13,201 nucleotides of DNA from Verrucomicrobiales bacterium (lineage in GTDB: Bacteria > Verrucomicrobiota > Verrucomicrobiia > Limisphaerales > UBA1096). This document shows positions 1 to 7,113 of the stretch, piece by piece; position 1 is the stretch's first letter; each line of letters opens with the position of its first letter. The DNA lies in assembly GCA_028817635.1 (NCBI GenBank), contig JAPPPH010000358.1:1-13201 (forward strand). The letters run 5' to 3'. A program made the position numbers and the translations under genes. Under the pieces are notes generated by a model. That model made no database searches. It was given only the letters and a program-made list of their open reading frames with translations, and was not told where the DNA came from.

Positions 1-90
1 CCCCTGCTCCACCGAAAGCGACACCCCGTCCAGCGCCAGCACGGAACCGTACCGGTGGCTCAGGGAATCGATTTCAAACAGAGACGTCAC
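1..90 (-). CDS. ABC transporter ATP-binding protein, N-terminal fragment (runs off left edge)
   Basis: Only the first 30 codons are in the window. Read on the minus strand from a GTG at 90-88, they give an opening with FEIDSLSHRYGSVLALDGVS and then LSVEQG. This is the usual N-terminus of an ABC ATPase: the A-loop aromatic in HRYG, followed by the ALDGVS strand that precedes the Walker A loop. Walker A itself would lie just outside the window. The frame is open upstream only as far as the TAA of the glycosyltransferase gene at 126-124, and no ATG is available in it, so GTG is the best start. No clear Shine-Dalgarno is seen. It lies 33 nt downstream of the GT4 gene in the same direction and probably shares its transcript. 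The transported substrate cannot be told from this fragment. Confidence 0.72.
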   Translation of the reverse strand, partial: MTSLFEIDSLSHRYGSVLALDGVSLSVEQG

Positions 91-123
91 AGACCAAAGA
101 TTAACACTCGTATCGATGAAAAG

Positions 124-1239
124 TTACATGACGTCCTCGTCCCGGGCCAAGTTTTCCAGCCAGTCACAGGTCGGTCGGAGTACCTTTTCCCAGCGAAACT
201 CAAACGACCGACGCCAGGCCACCTCCCGCAATTGATCGTACCTGACAGGATCATCGACCAACTGGAGGATTTTTACCGCAAGACTTACGGGTGTCTCCTC
301 GGTGCTGACGAGGCCGGTCACCCCGTCCACGGTCGAATCCACCAATCCGCCGACCGGATAGACCACCGCCGGCGTCCCCATCGCGTTGGCCTCGATGACG
401 TTCAGCCCCCACCCCTCCCGCACCGAGGTGTGCAAAAGCAGGTGGGCCTTTTGCAGCTCAATATTTTTTTCGTCGTCATCAAGATGCTCCTTGAATGTCA
501 CCGCGTCCGCTTGGCCAAGCGACTTGGCCAGGCGACCGAGCAAGTCACGCTCCCAGCCAGAACCGACCACCGTCAATTCTGCCGGGCAGCCGGCGTCGTT
601 CAACAGCGCCAGCACCCGGATCACATCGCTAACCCGCTTGTTCGGGGCAAGGCGCGAGAGCGCGATCAGGCGCAGCGGCTTGGCCAAGCGCTTGGCCGGC
701 AACTCCGGCAGCGGCTCGGTGTCAGTTCCGTTGGGCCGGACGCTGACCTCGTCCACACCATGCTCCAGCAACTGCAACCGCGTCGATTCGGACACAGTCC
801 AAAACGGGACATCGGCATAAAACTGGTGGATGAGTTTTTCCTGCGTCTGGCCAATTGCACTCGTTGGCCAGCGGTAAAATGATTCCCAAATCGGCCCCAG
901 CACCTCGTGAATGTAGGCGATGCAACGAGTGCGCGACCACCACTGCGCGAACCACGGGATGCCGTGATGCTGGTCGATCACCAAATCAAACGGCCCGTTT
1001 TTTTGGGCAAACAAAAACGCATGAAAAATAGATGTACCGGGCCGTCCGCCACGAACGATCCGGATGCCATCGATCACCGTCTCCGGCTTGGCTCCGTCAA
1101 ATTCGTTTGCGAACCAGACGACGTTATGCCCGCGCCGCGCCAACTCAGCCATGTGCTTGAGCGTGACGCGTTCGGCCCCGCCGGCCAGCGGGTTTTCCGG
1201 GTCACGCCAATTGAGCATCAAGAATCTCAGCGAATTCAT
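124..1239 (-). CDS. Family 4 (GT-B fold) glycosyltransferase
   Basis: The 371-residue protein has GT4 family length and architecture. The N-terminal half has the acceptor-side GGAERV motif at residues 20-25. The C-terminal half begins around residue 190 with ALSRLAPNKR (S195-R202), the usual strand and nucleotide-sugar phosphate-contacting segment. It continues to the E-x7-E motif with E275 and E283 in REGWGLNVIEANAMGTP, which binds the donor sugar nucleotide. No signal peptide or membrane segment is seen, so it is likely cytoplasmic or peripheral. The ATG at 1239-1237 overlaps the TGA of the upstream methyltransferase (ATGA), and a GGGAGAG Shine-Dalgarno lies 7 nt upstream, which supports this start. 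Family members transfer hexoses onto lipid carriers or growing glycans; the sugar here is unknown. Two copies of the iterated palindrome fall in the gene (508-521 and 678-689). Confidence 0.9.
   Translation of the reverse strand: MNSLRFLMLNWRDPENPLAGGAERVTLKHMAELARRGHNVVWFANEFDGAKPETVIDGIRIVRGGRPGTSIFHAFLFAQKNGPFDLVIDQHHGIPWFAQWWSRTRCIAYIHEVLGPIWESFYRWPTSAIGQTQEKLIHQFYADVPFWTVSESTRLQLLEHGVDEVSVRPNGTDTEPLPELPAKRLAKPLRLIALSRLAPNKRVSDVIRVLALLNDAGCPAELTVVGSGWERDLLGRLAKSLGQADAVTFKEHLDDDEKNIELQKAHLLLHTSVREGWGLNVIEANAMGTPAVVYPVGGLVDSTVDGVTGLVSTEETPVSLAVKILQLVDDPVRYDQLREVAWRRSFEFRWEKVLRPTCDWLENLARDEDVM
508..521. repeat. Iterated palindrome, 14-bp copy
   Basis: CGCTTGGCCAAGCG, inside the GT4 gene, read as LGQA. 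A degenerate half copy (ACTTGGCCAGGCG) abuts it at 522-534, together encoding LAKSLGQA. Confidence 0.9.
678..697. repeat. Iterated palindrome, one and a half copies
   Basis: A full 12-bp GCTTGGCCAAGC (678-689) runs into a further half site GCTTGGCC. It lies in the GT4 gene and is read as AKRLAK. The same 20-nt string recurs at 2113-2132 in an unrelated gene. Confidence 0.9.
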
Positions 1240-1964
1240 GCGGCTACTCTCCCAAACTCCGCGACCATGACGGCATTCGCATATGGGAACGGACTTCCGT
1301 AGCGGCAGTCCAGCGCCACCTCAGCAGTGGTCGGTTCCCACTGCAACCTCCCGGTACGTCGGATGAAAAATGCCCGGTCACTCTGCAGTTGATCGTCAGC
1401 GATCATCGCGTCGAGAGCGGGATTGTAGCCGAGCGGTACGGTCAAAACCAAGCGGCCAGCATCCGCCAGTAGGGCTCGGCACGCGGTGATCGCGCGCCGG
1501 ATTTTTTCGCCGCTGTCGCCGTCGGCTTCGTCATCGAAACCGATGTGTTCGAAGGTTGAAATCGAAAGGATCAAGTCGAACTGCTCTGCCGGTGAGTATT
1601 CCAAAATATCCTCATTCACGACTCCCTTGTCCCGTTCGAATTTATCGAGAACTACGTGATCAACTTCGCCGTAGTGCGACAGGACGTTGCCCACCTCCAA
1701 CACGCGCTGACCAGTGTGTTGGCTCAGGTATTCGCGGGCGATCGGCACCTCGACGGCACGCTCGTTGGCCCACGTCATGTTGTAGCGGTGGTAAAAGAGC
1801 GGGAGTGTTTTGTCGGAAAAAGTGAACCCTCGCTTGGCCAAGCGAGGGATGATGAACGGTGCAAAGGTGCACCGGAGCGGCTTCATCAATAATTCGGCCG
1901 CCCCGAACCGGCGGACAAACCAGGCCACCTTGCCCAAGCGACTGTTGTACAGGTGCGATGCCAT
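1236..1964 (-). CDS. Class I SAM-dependent methyltransferase of glycan-cluster type
   Basis: The protein has 242 residues from the ATG at 1964-1962, which sits 2 nt after the dehydratase stop. A TTG at 1970-1968 overlapping that stop would add two residues. The SAM-binding motif I is VLEVGN at residues 88-93, followed by the acidic motif II region VVLDKFE near 104-110 and the motif IV region FDLILSISTFEHIG at 129-142. Before the fold there is a conserved-looking block (FYHRYNMTWANERAVEVPI, about 57-75) of a type I associate with methyltransferases in polysaccharide gene clusters. That association is from memory, not a search. The gene overlaps the downstream glycosyltransferase by 4 nt, so translation is probably coupled and a shared role in glycan decoration is likely. 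The methyl acceptor is unknown. A 22-bp perfect palindrome at 1827-1848 encodes residues around RLAKRG (41-46). Confidence 0.85.
   Translation of the reverse strand: MASHLYNSRLGKVAWFVRRFGAAELLMKPLRCTFAPFIIPRLAKRGFTFSDKTLPLFYHRYNMTWANERAVEVPIAREYLSQHTGQRVLEVGNVLSHYGEVDHVVLDKFERDKGVVNEDILEYSPAEQFDLILSISTFEHIGFDDEADGDSGEKIRRAITACRALLADAGRLVLTVPLGYNPALDAMIADDQLQSDRAFFIRRTGRLQWEPTTAEVALDCRYGSPFPYANAVMVAEFGRVAA
1827..1848. repeat. Iterated palindrome, extended to 22 bp
   Basis: The 14-bp palindrome at 1831-1844 is flanked by CCCT and AGGG, giving 22 bp of perfect dyad symmetry. It lies inside the methyltransferase gene and is read as RLAKRG. Confidence 0.92.
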
Positions 1965-1966
1965 GC

Positions 1967-3901
1967 TCAACTCGACTGCAGCTTGGCCACAATCTGGTCG
2001 ACGTCAAACACACAACCTCCCCACGTGCCGCCGCCCACGCCCTGCAACGCCGCCCACAACCGGGTATCATCCGGCAACGCTGAGTGCGGCGCGATATCGG
2101 CGCGTGTCTCGCGCTTGGCCAAGCGCTTGGCCCCTTCCTCAGCGTCGAACCGGTCGTCTCCCTCGCCGATGAGGTTTACGAATCCCTCGAGAGTGTTGCG
2201 GTCGAGGCGGATCGAAATCACGTCGCCGGTTTTCAGCTTGCCGATCGGCCCGCCGGCCAACCCCTCTGGGCCAACATGCCCGATGCACGCGCCGGTTGAG
2301 ACGCCGGAAAAACGGGCATCGGTCACCAGCGCCACGTGTTTGCCGAACGGCAGAAACTTCAGCGCCGAGGTCAATTGATACGTCTCCTCCATCCCGGTGC
2401 CGATCGGCCCGCAGCCGGTCACGACCAGCACATCGCCGGCCTCAATTTCGTTTTGCTTGATCGCCGCAATGGCGGCGTGCTCGCTGGTGAATACCTTGGC
2501 CGGGCCTTCGTGCGCATAGACGCCGTCTTCATCGACCAAGCTCGGATCGATCGCGGTGCTTTTGATGACCGCTCCCTCGGGCGCGAGGTTGCCGCTCGGG
2601 AACATCACCGTACTCGTCAGGCCACGATCACGGGCGCGCTCCGGCGAGAGGATCACGTCGTCGGGATCGACGCCGTCCTGTTCCTTCAAAATTTCGCGGA
2701 ATCGCTGACGACGCTCCGACTCTTCCCAGTCGTTCAATTCCTCGTCAATCGTCCTGCCAGTGACGCTCCGCTGGCTGGTGTCGATCAGGTTTAACTCACG
2801 CAGATGAAGCATCACCTCCGGCACGCCCCCGGCCAAAAACACACGCACGGTCGGATGATGAGTCGGGCCGTTTGGAAGCACGTCGACGATCCGAGGGACG
2901 GCCTTGTTGATAGCACTCCAGTCATCCACCGTCGGCCGCTCGATGCCGGCACAATAGGCAATCGCCGGGATGTGCAGCAGCAGATTCGTCGAGCCACCAA
3001 ACGCAGCGTGCAGCGCCATCGCGTTCTTAAAGGCGGCCGGGGTAAGGATGTCTTTCAACGCCAAGCCGTTTTGTTTCATCGCAACCACGGCGTCGGCGGA
3101 TCGCGTGGCGATGTCCAGCCAGACCGGCTGACCGGAGGGCGCCAATGCCGAGTGCGGCACGGCCATGCCCATCGCCTCCGCCACGACCTGCGACGTTGCC
3201 GCCGTCCCCAAAAACTGACAGCCACCACCGGGTGAGGCGCACGCCTTGCAGCCCAATTCCGTGGCTTCGTCCAGCGAAAGCATGCCGTGCGAAAACCGGG
3301 CACCAATCGTCTGCACGGCGCCGGCGTCCTCCCCCTGCTCAGGTGGCAGCGACACGCCACCGGGGACGATCACGCTCGGCAGATCGCCCATGCCGGCGAG
3401 CGCCATCATCATCGCCGGCAGTCCCTTGTCGCAGGTTGCCACGCCAAGAATGCCTTTGCGCGTGGGCAGCGAACGGGCCAAGCGGCGAAATATCTGAGCG
3501 GCGTCGTTCCGGTACGGAAGGCTGTCGAACATGCCGACCGTCCCCTGAGTACGGCCGTCGCACGGGTCGGAGCAGTAGGCCGCGAACGGCACACCGCCAA
3601 GTTCGCGCAACCGCTCGGACGCCGCCTGCGCCTGCAGCGCAATCTCCCAGTGGCCGGTATGAAATCCCAACGCAACCGGCTGACCATCCGGTGCGCGCAG
3701 CCCGCCCTGAGTGCTCAGCACGAGGTAATGGTCGCGGCCCAACTCGGAGGCCTTCCAACCCATGCCGGCACTCTGGGTCATCCCAAAAATGTCACCACTG
3801 GGTTTGCTGCGCATCTCCTCCGCGGAAAGCGGGAGTTTACCCGAGGGGCCGGGTGCCTTGGTTTGGATGGAAAAAATGTCGTTCGACGCGACGTTGCTCA
3901 C
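1967..3901 (-). CDS. yjhG: YjhG/YagF-type aldonate (D-xylonate) dehydratase, IlvD/Edd family
   Basis: The protein has 644 residues; E. coli YjhG/YagF proteins have about 655. The resemblance to YjhG as I remember it is strong along the whole length: PSGDIFGMTQSAGMGW near residue 34, SDPCDGRTQGTVGMFDSLPY at 111-130, TCDKGLPA at 156-163, CKACASPGGGCQFLGTA at 218-234, HAAFGGSTNLLLHIPAIA, DARFSGVSTGACIGHVGPE and the DDTRLWA tail. C114, C157 and C228 occupy the places of the IlvD/Edd iron-sulfur ligands. Characterised relatives dehydrate D-xylonate to 2-keto-3-deoxy-D-xylonate in the cytoplasm; the substrate here may be another aldonate. The start is a GTG at 3901-3899, and an in-frame TGA a few codons upstream rules out a longer form. 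Near the C-terminus, residues around AKRLAKRETR are encoded by a 16-bp palindrome (2111-2126) in a region that does not match the E. coli protein. Confidence 0.9.
   Translation of the reverse strand: MSNVASNDIFSIQTKAPGPSGKLPLSAEEMRSKPSGDIFGMTQSAGMGWKASELGRDHYLVLSTQGGLRAPDGQPVALGFHTGHWEIALQAQAASERLRELGGVPFAAYCSDPCDGRTQGTVGMFDSLPYRNDAAQIFRRLARSLPTRKGILGVATCDKGLPAMMMALAGMGDLPSVIVPGGVSLPPEQGEDAGAVQTIGARFSHGMLSLDEATELGCKACASPGGGCQFLGTAATSQVVAEAMGMAVPHSALAPSGQPVWLDIATRSADAVVAMKQNGLALKDILTPAAFKNAMALHAAFGGSTNLLLHIPAIAYCAGIERPTVDDWSAINKAVPRIVDVLPNGPTHHPTVRVFLAGGVPEVMLHLRELNLIDTSQRSVTGRTIDEELNDWEESERRQRFREILKEQDGVDPDDVILSPERARDRGLTSTVMFPSGNLAPEGAVIKSTAIDPSLVDEDGVYAHEGPAKVFTSEHAAIAAIKQNEIEAGDVLVVTGCGPIGTGMEETYQLTSALKFLPFGKHVALVTDARFSGVSTGACIGHVGPEGLAGGPIGKLKTGDVISIRLDRNTLEGFVNLIGEGDDRFDAEEGAKRLAKRETRADIAPHSALPDDTRLWAALQGVGGGTWGGCVFDVDQIVAKLQSS
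2111..2132. repeat. Iterated palindrome, 16-bp copy plus half site
   Basis: GCGCTTGGCCAAGCGC (2111-2126) is followed by a half site that extends to 2132. It lies in the dehydratase gene and is read as AKRLAKR. Confidence 0.92.
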
Positions 3902-3941
3902 GTGGCGATTGAAGCATCAATCGGCCCGCAAAGCGACTCGC

Positions 3942-4871
3942 CTATACCGGACGCACTGCACTGGCCAGCAATGTCTCGAAATGCGGCTCCTCCTCCTCGC
4001 GCGCGACGACGCTGACCTCGATCTGCCCAAACCCGGCCGCCTCGAGCCACTGGTGCAGCTCCCCCTCGGCGAAGCCGGGCCAGCGGTCACCGAACAATTC
4101 GGCGGCCTTGTCGAACTTGTGTTTCACGAGGTCAAGAATCATCACCTGCCCGCCCGGCTTGAGAATGCGAAACGCCCCCTCGATCGCCGCTGCGGGATTC
4201 TCGGCATGATGCAGCGCCTGACTGAGAATCGCGAGGTCCACCGAGGCGTCGTCGATGGGTGGACTCTGCAAATCACCCTGCCGAAACTCGAGGTTAGTCA
4301 GGCCATTTTTCTTTGCCTTGGCCTGACCGAACTTGACGATCTGATCCGAGTTGTCGACAGCAATGACCTGACTGCACTTTCGCGCGAGCAACTCGCTGAG
4401 CAGCCCTTCGCCGGAGCCAAGATCAGCCACGACAATCTCCGGCACCAACCGCAGGAGCAACTGGCCAAACGCCTGCCACGAACGGCCCGGGCCGTAGACG
4501 CTGTCGAACCGGCCGGCCACGCGGTTGAAGTAAACGAGATCCTGATTTTCCCTACGTTCGAGAATCCGCTTCAGGTTTTGGCGATCCGTCTCGTGCTCGG
4601 GAATCTCGGCGGCCCCGGCGGCAGCCAACTCAATCAGCCCCCCGTTTTCGTTGCCGCGAGCCACGCGATAGTAGGCGTTTTTGCCATCGCGACTCGACTC
4701 GACCAGCCCGGCGTCCTGCAGTTGGCCAAGGTGCATCGAGATGCCGGACTGCCGCATGCCGGTGATGTCAGTCAACTCCCGCACCGTCAGTTCGCTCTCG
4801 CTCAACAACGCGACCAGCCGCACCCGGGGCGGGGCAGAAAGCGCGCGGAGAGCCTTGAGCGTGGAAGCCAT
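3942..4871 (-). CDS. ArsR-family HTH fused to SAM-dependent methyltransferase
   Basis: The protein has 309 residues in two domains. Residues 1-75 are an ArsR/SmtB winged helix: ALSAPPRVRLVALL, then the recognition helix region TGMRQSGISMHLGQLQDAGLV at 37-57, then the wing RDGKNAYYRV. No CxC metal-binding pair is seen in the HTH, so it is probably not a metal sensor. Residues from about 110 onward are a UbiE/Methyltransf_11-type domain with motif I VADLGSGEG (148-156), the acidic AVDNS (171-175), and DLAILSQALHH then LKPGGQVMILDL (238-248). In other bacteria, ArsR-methyltransferase fusions often lie by methionine/SAM-cycle genes. Here the gene sits 3 nt after the esterase and 40 nt before the aldonate dehydratase, so it may regulate this unit in response to SAM or a substrate. 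It could instead be an enzyme with a retained DNA-binding domain. Confidence 0.88.
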   Translation of the reverse strand: MASTLKALRALSAPPRVRLVALLSESELTVRELTDITGMRQSGISMHLGQLQDAGLVESSRDGKNAYYRVARGNENGGLIELAAAGAAEIPEHETDRQNLKRILERRENQDLVYFNRVAGRFDSVYGPGRSWQAFGQLLLRLVPEIVVADLGSGEGLLSELLARKCSQVIAVDNSDQIVKFGQAKAKKNGLTNLEFRQGDLQSPPIDDASVDLAILSQALHHAENPAAAIEGAFRILKPGGQVMILDLVKHKFDKAAELFGDRWPGFAEGELHQWLEAAGFGQIEVSVVAREEEEPHFETLLASAVRPV

Positions 4872-4874
4872 CGA

Positions 4875-6902
4875 TTAGAGCTTGGCCGCCCACTTGGCCA
4901 GGTCGGCGTCACTCGCGGCCGCCTCCGCCACGCGCAGCCGGTCTCCCGCGCCGACCGCCTGATACACATCGTTCATGTGGGTGGTGGAAAATTGCGAGCC
5001 GGTGTTGTGCAGGAACTTCGGCGTGGCGCCCCCCGTCAGCCCGATCCCCTCGAAGCCACCCAAGCGATAAAAACCGGGGTAAAACAAATCCGGCGCCACC
5101 ATCGATTCGTCGTCCATCGCGAACAGCCCGCAGTCCGCAATCGTGGCATCCGCCATCGGCGAGGCCGACTGCACCCACAACCCGGCGCGACCGACCCCGG
5201 CGAGGATCACCTTGTCGCCCAGCCGACGGGCGTGCCGCGTCACGGCGAGGAGGTCAAGCACCCGCTCCTGCAGGTCGGTGCGATTGTAAACAGTGAAGTA
5301 ATTCCGGGTGAGATCGCGCTTGGCTGCAACGTCTGCGTCGGCCAGTTCGCCGGTCTGGTACAGGCCCGGCGCCAGCACACCCACGCCCTGCTCCAGCAGC
5401 GCCTTGGCCAAGCCGGTCGGTGCACTGTCCGGCCCGAGCAATGCGCCCCTGCCCTTGGGATGTACGACGACCGCCCAGTTTTTCGCGCCGCCCTCCGGGG
5501 CGAATTGCGTCACCGGCACCCGGTTCCCGAGACCGTCCAAGCCAAGCGCAAATTGCGTCACCGCGAGATCGCCCACAGCCGCTTGGCCAAGTTTTTCGGT
5601 CAGCAATTTTGCCGGCGCAATGGGCATCTGCAGCGTGCGCTCCCAGGCCAAGCGCATCCGTTTTTGATATTTCTTGAGCGACTTTTCATCGCTTGGCTTG
5701 CCATCGATCAGTGCCTCGTGCGCCTGCTGCTTGAGATATTTGATCAGGTCTTCTCGGTTCACTGCGGACTCCGGCACTTTGCCCCCGTTGAGAAACAGCA
5801 GCTTGTCGTCCGGCTCCTTGGCATACGGAAATTCCTTCTCCAGCGTGTTCGGCGCGTCGGTCAGCAGCCACTTGTTGAAAAAACCGTAGACCGATTCACG
5901 CGTGGCCCGGTTGTAGTTGTGCACGTAATCGTGCAACACGTAGTCGACGTGTTGTGTCGCCCCAAGCGCGCGGTAGGCAGAGCGGATGCCCGGCCCCTCA
6001 AGTTCCATCGTGGTCTTGGTCCAGTCGCCGGTCGCGGCGACGAGCATCTGCGGTCGCGGCGCCACGGCGGCGGAAATTTCCATGTTGGAAAACTGGACGC
6101 GCAGCCCCGGCGCATTCTCGCAAAGGCAACCGCCCTGCATGGAGTGGGACACCATCACGCACGGCGCCTGCGCCGCGAGCCGGTCGTCCACCAGTCCCAG
6201 CATGAACGTCTGTGTGCCGCCGCCGGAACCTCCGGTGCAAGCCAGCCGCGAGTGATCAACCTCCGGCAGAGTCTCGAGAAAATCCAGCGCGCGAATACTG
6301 TTCCATGTCTGCAAACCCATCAGGTTGATCCCCCAGAGCTGGCTCACCAAATCGTTGGCGTACGTGCGGTGGTCTCCAGCCTGCTTGGTGTCATTGTAGC
6401 CGAACATGTCGTAGGCGAATGCCACCATGCCGCGCTTGGCAAAGTTGATGCACCGCGCCGGCACACTGCCCTCCTTGCGATTGACCAGCCGACCCTCCGC
6501 CCAGTGGCCGTGCGGGTTGAGAATCGCCGGCACCTTGCGGTCGGTCTTCAGCTTGGGCCGGTAAAGATTGCCGTAGAGGTAATAGCCCGGGTGAGTCTCG
6601 ATCGAAACATTTTCCACCGTGTAATCGCCGCGATCGATCCGGCCGGTGATCACCGGATTGAGCGGCGTGCGTTTCGGCATCGGGTAGAGGCCCAGCGCCA
6701 CCTTGGCCTGCAGTCGAATGGCTGCCGCCCGGGCCTTCCACGCCCCGCCGCTGGCCACGTGAGGAAAGGCCCACTTGGTGTGCAATGTTCTCGGACCGCC
6801 GGTTCGGGCGTCCTGCGCTGGCAGAACCTGGGCGTGGGATTGTTGCGCTTGGCCAAGCGCCAAGCCAAGAACACTTACAGAAAGCAGTAACCGGAATGTC
6901 AT
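4875..6902 (-). CDS. Secreted acetyl-xylan-esterase-like hydrolase with a second, degenerate hydrolase-like domain
   Basis: The 675-residue protein starts with a signal peptide (LLLSVSVLGLALG core, likely cut after SHA at residue 24), so it is probably periplasmic or exported. The first alpha/beta-hydrolase domain spans about 90-350. The nucleophile elbow is TGGSGGGTQT with S226, a candidate Asp is D293 in TGDWT, and the candidate His is H328 in HDYVHNY. Family members deacetylate xylan or other sugar esters. The second half (about 430-675) repeats hydrolase-like features (AVVVHPKGRG, GVGVLAPG), but the equivalent elbow reads ILAGVGRAG (566-574), with Gly where Ser is expected, so that half is probably not catalytic. 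The gene heads a tight run with the ArsR-methyltransferase fusion and aldonate dehydratase. Palindrome copies lie in the signal peptide (6845-6860) and at 5403-5412 and 5582-5591. Confidence 0.82.
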   Translation of the reverse strand: MTFRLLLSVSVLGLALGQAQQSHAQVLPAQDARTGGPRTLHTKWAFPHVASGGAWKARAAAIRLQAKVALGLYPMPKRTPLNPVITGRIDRGDYTVENVSIETHPGYYLYGNLYRPKLKTDRKVPAILNPHGHWAEGRLVNRKEGSVPARCINFAKRGMVAFAYDMFGYNDTKQAGDHRTYANDLVSQLWGINLMGLQTWNSIRALDFLETLPEVDHSRLACTGGSGGGTQTFMLGLVDDRLAAQAPCVMVSHSMQGGCLCENAPGLRVQFSNMEISAAVAPRPQMLVAATGDWTKTTMELEGPGIRSAYRALGATQHVDYVLHDYVHNYNRATRESVYGFFNKWLLTDAPNTLEKEFPYAKEPDDKLLFLNGGKVPESAVNREDLIKYLKQQAHEALIDGKPSDEKSLKKYQKRMRLAWERTLQMPIAPAKLLTEKLGQAAVGDLAVTQFALGLDGLGNRVPVTQFAPEGGAKNWAVVVHPKGRGALLGPDSAPTGLAKALLEQGVGVLAPGLYQTGELADADVAAKRDLTRNYFTVYNRTDLQERVLDLLAVTRHARRLGDKVILAGVGRAGLWVQSASPMADATIADCGLFAMDDESMVAPDLFYPGFYRLGGFEGIGLTGGATPKFLHNTGSQFSTTHMNDVYQAVGAGDRLRVAEAAASDADLAKWAAKL
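5403..5412. repeat. Iterated palindrome, 10-bp core
   Basis: CTTGGCCAAG in the second half of the esterase gene, read as GLAKA. A second core copy lies at 5582-5591 and is read as LGQA. Confidence 0.75.
5582..5591. repeat. Iterated palindrome, 10-bp core
   Basis: CTTGGCCAAG with one extra matching G/C on one side only (GCTTGGCCAAGT). It lies in the esterase gene, in the LGQ frame. Confidence 0.75.
6845..6860. repeat. Iterated palindrome, 16-bp copy
   Basis: GCGCTTGGCCAAGCGC, inside the signal-peptide coding part of the esterase gene, read as ALGQA. Confidence 0.92.
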
Positions 6903-7025
6903 GCGGCGACCGTTACATCCCGTGAACGCGTTTTCAAGTCAGGCGTTGAGTGCGTCATTCTTGATGACGAAGTAGGAATGACAAACAGGAGGACAGATGG
7001 TTTATCACAATTCGCGACAGCGTCG

Positions 7026-7088
7026 TGGAGTGCGGTGCTCCGCACCGCTTTGGATCGCCCCAAAAGCGGCAGGGACTGCCGCACTCCA
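7026..7088. repeat. REP-like double-hairpin element
   Basis: Two adjacent 7-bp GC hairpins with 3-nt loops lie at 7032-7048 (GCGGTGC, loop TCC, GCACCGC) and 7066-7082 (GCGGCAG, loop GGA, CTGCCGC). The element is bounded by a 10-bp inverted repeat, TGGAGTGCGG at 7026-7035 and CCGCACTCCA at 7079-7088. The inner flanks CCGCTTTGG and CCAAAAGCGG are also nearly complementary. The whole element can therefore fold as one long imperfect stem or as two small ones. This is the architecture of dispersed intergenic REP/BIME-type repeats. I recall similar GGAGTGCGG...CCGCACTCC elements in Verrucomicrobiota genomes, but I cannot confirm that here. It lies between fabD and the esterase and could also limit read-through. 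Confidence 0.72.
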
Positions 7089-7113
7089 AGACGCTTCCGC
7101 GCCCAATCCAATC

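Noticed and set aside
1967..3901. Identification as IlvD (branched-chain amino acid dihydroxy-acid dehydratase).
   Set aside because: The family is the same, but the length and the distinctive segments (CKACASPGGGCQFLG, SDPCDGRTQGTVGMFDSLPY, DDTRLWA) match the YjhG/YagF subgroup.
3762..6890. A very long open frame (over 1,000 codons) on the plus strand, opposite the dehydratase start, the ArsR-methyltransferase and the esterase.
   Set aside because: It runs antisense to three genes with clear catalytic motifs. Its translation is rich in Arg, His, Gln and Leu without any domain, which is the usual shadow of GC-rich codons.
6903..6960. A sigma-70 promoter for the esterase using TTGAAA and TGTAAC on the minus strand.
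   Set aside because: The spacer is only about 14 nt and the -10 match is poor.
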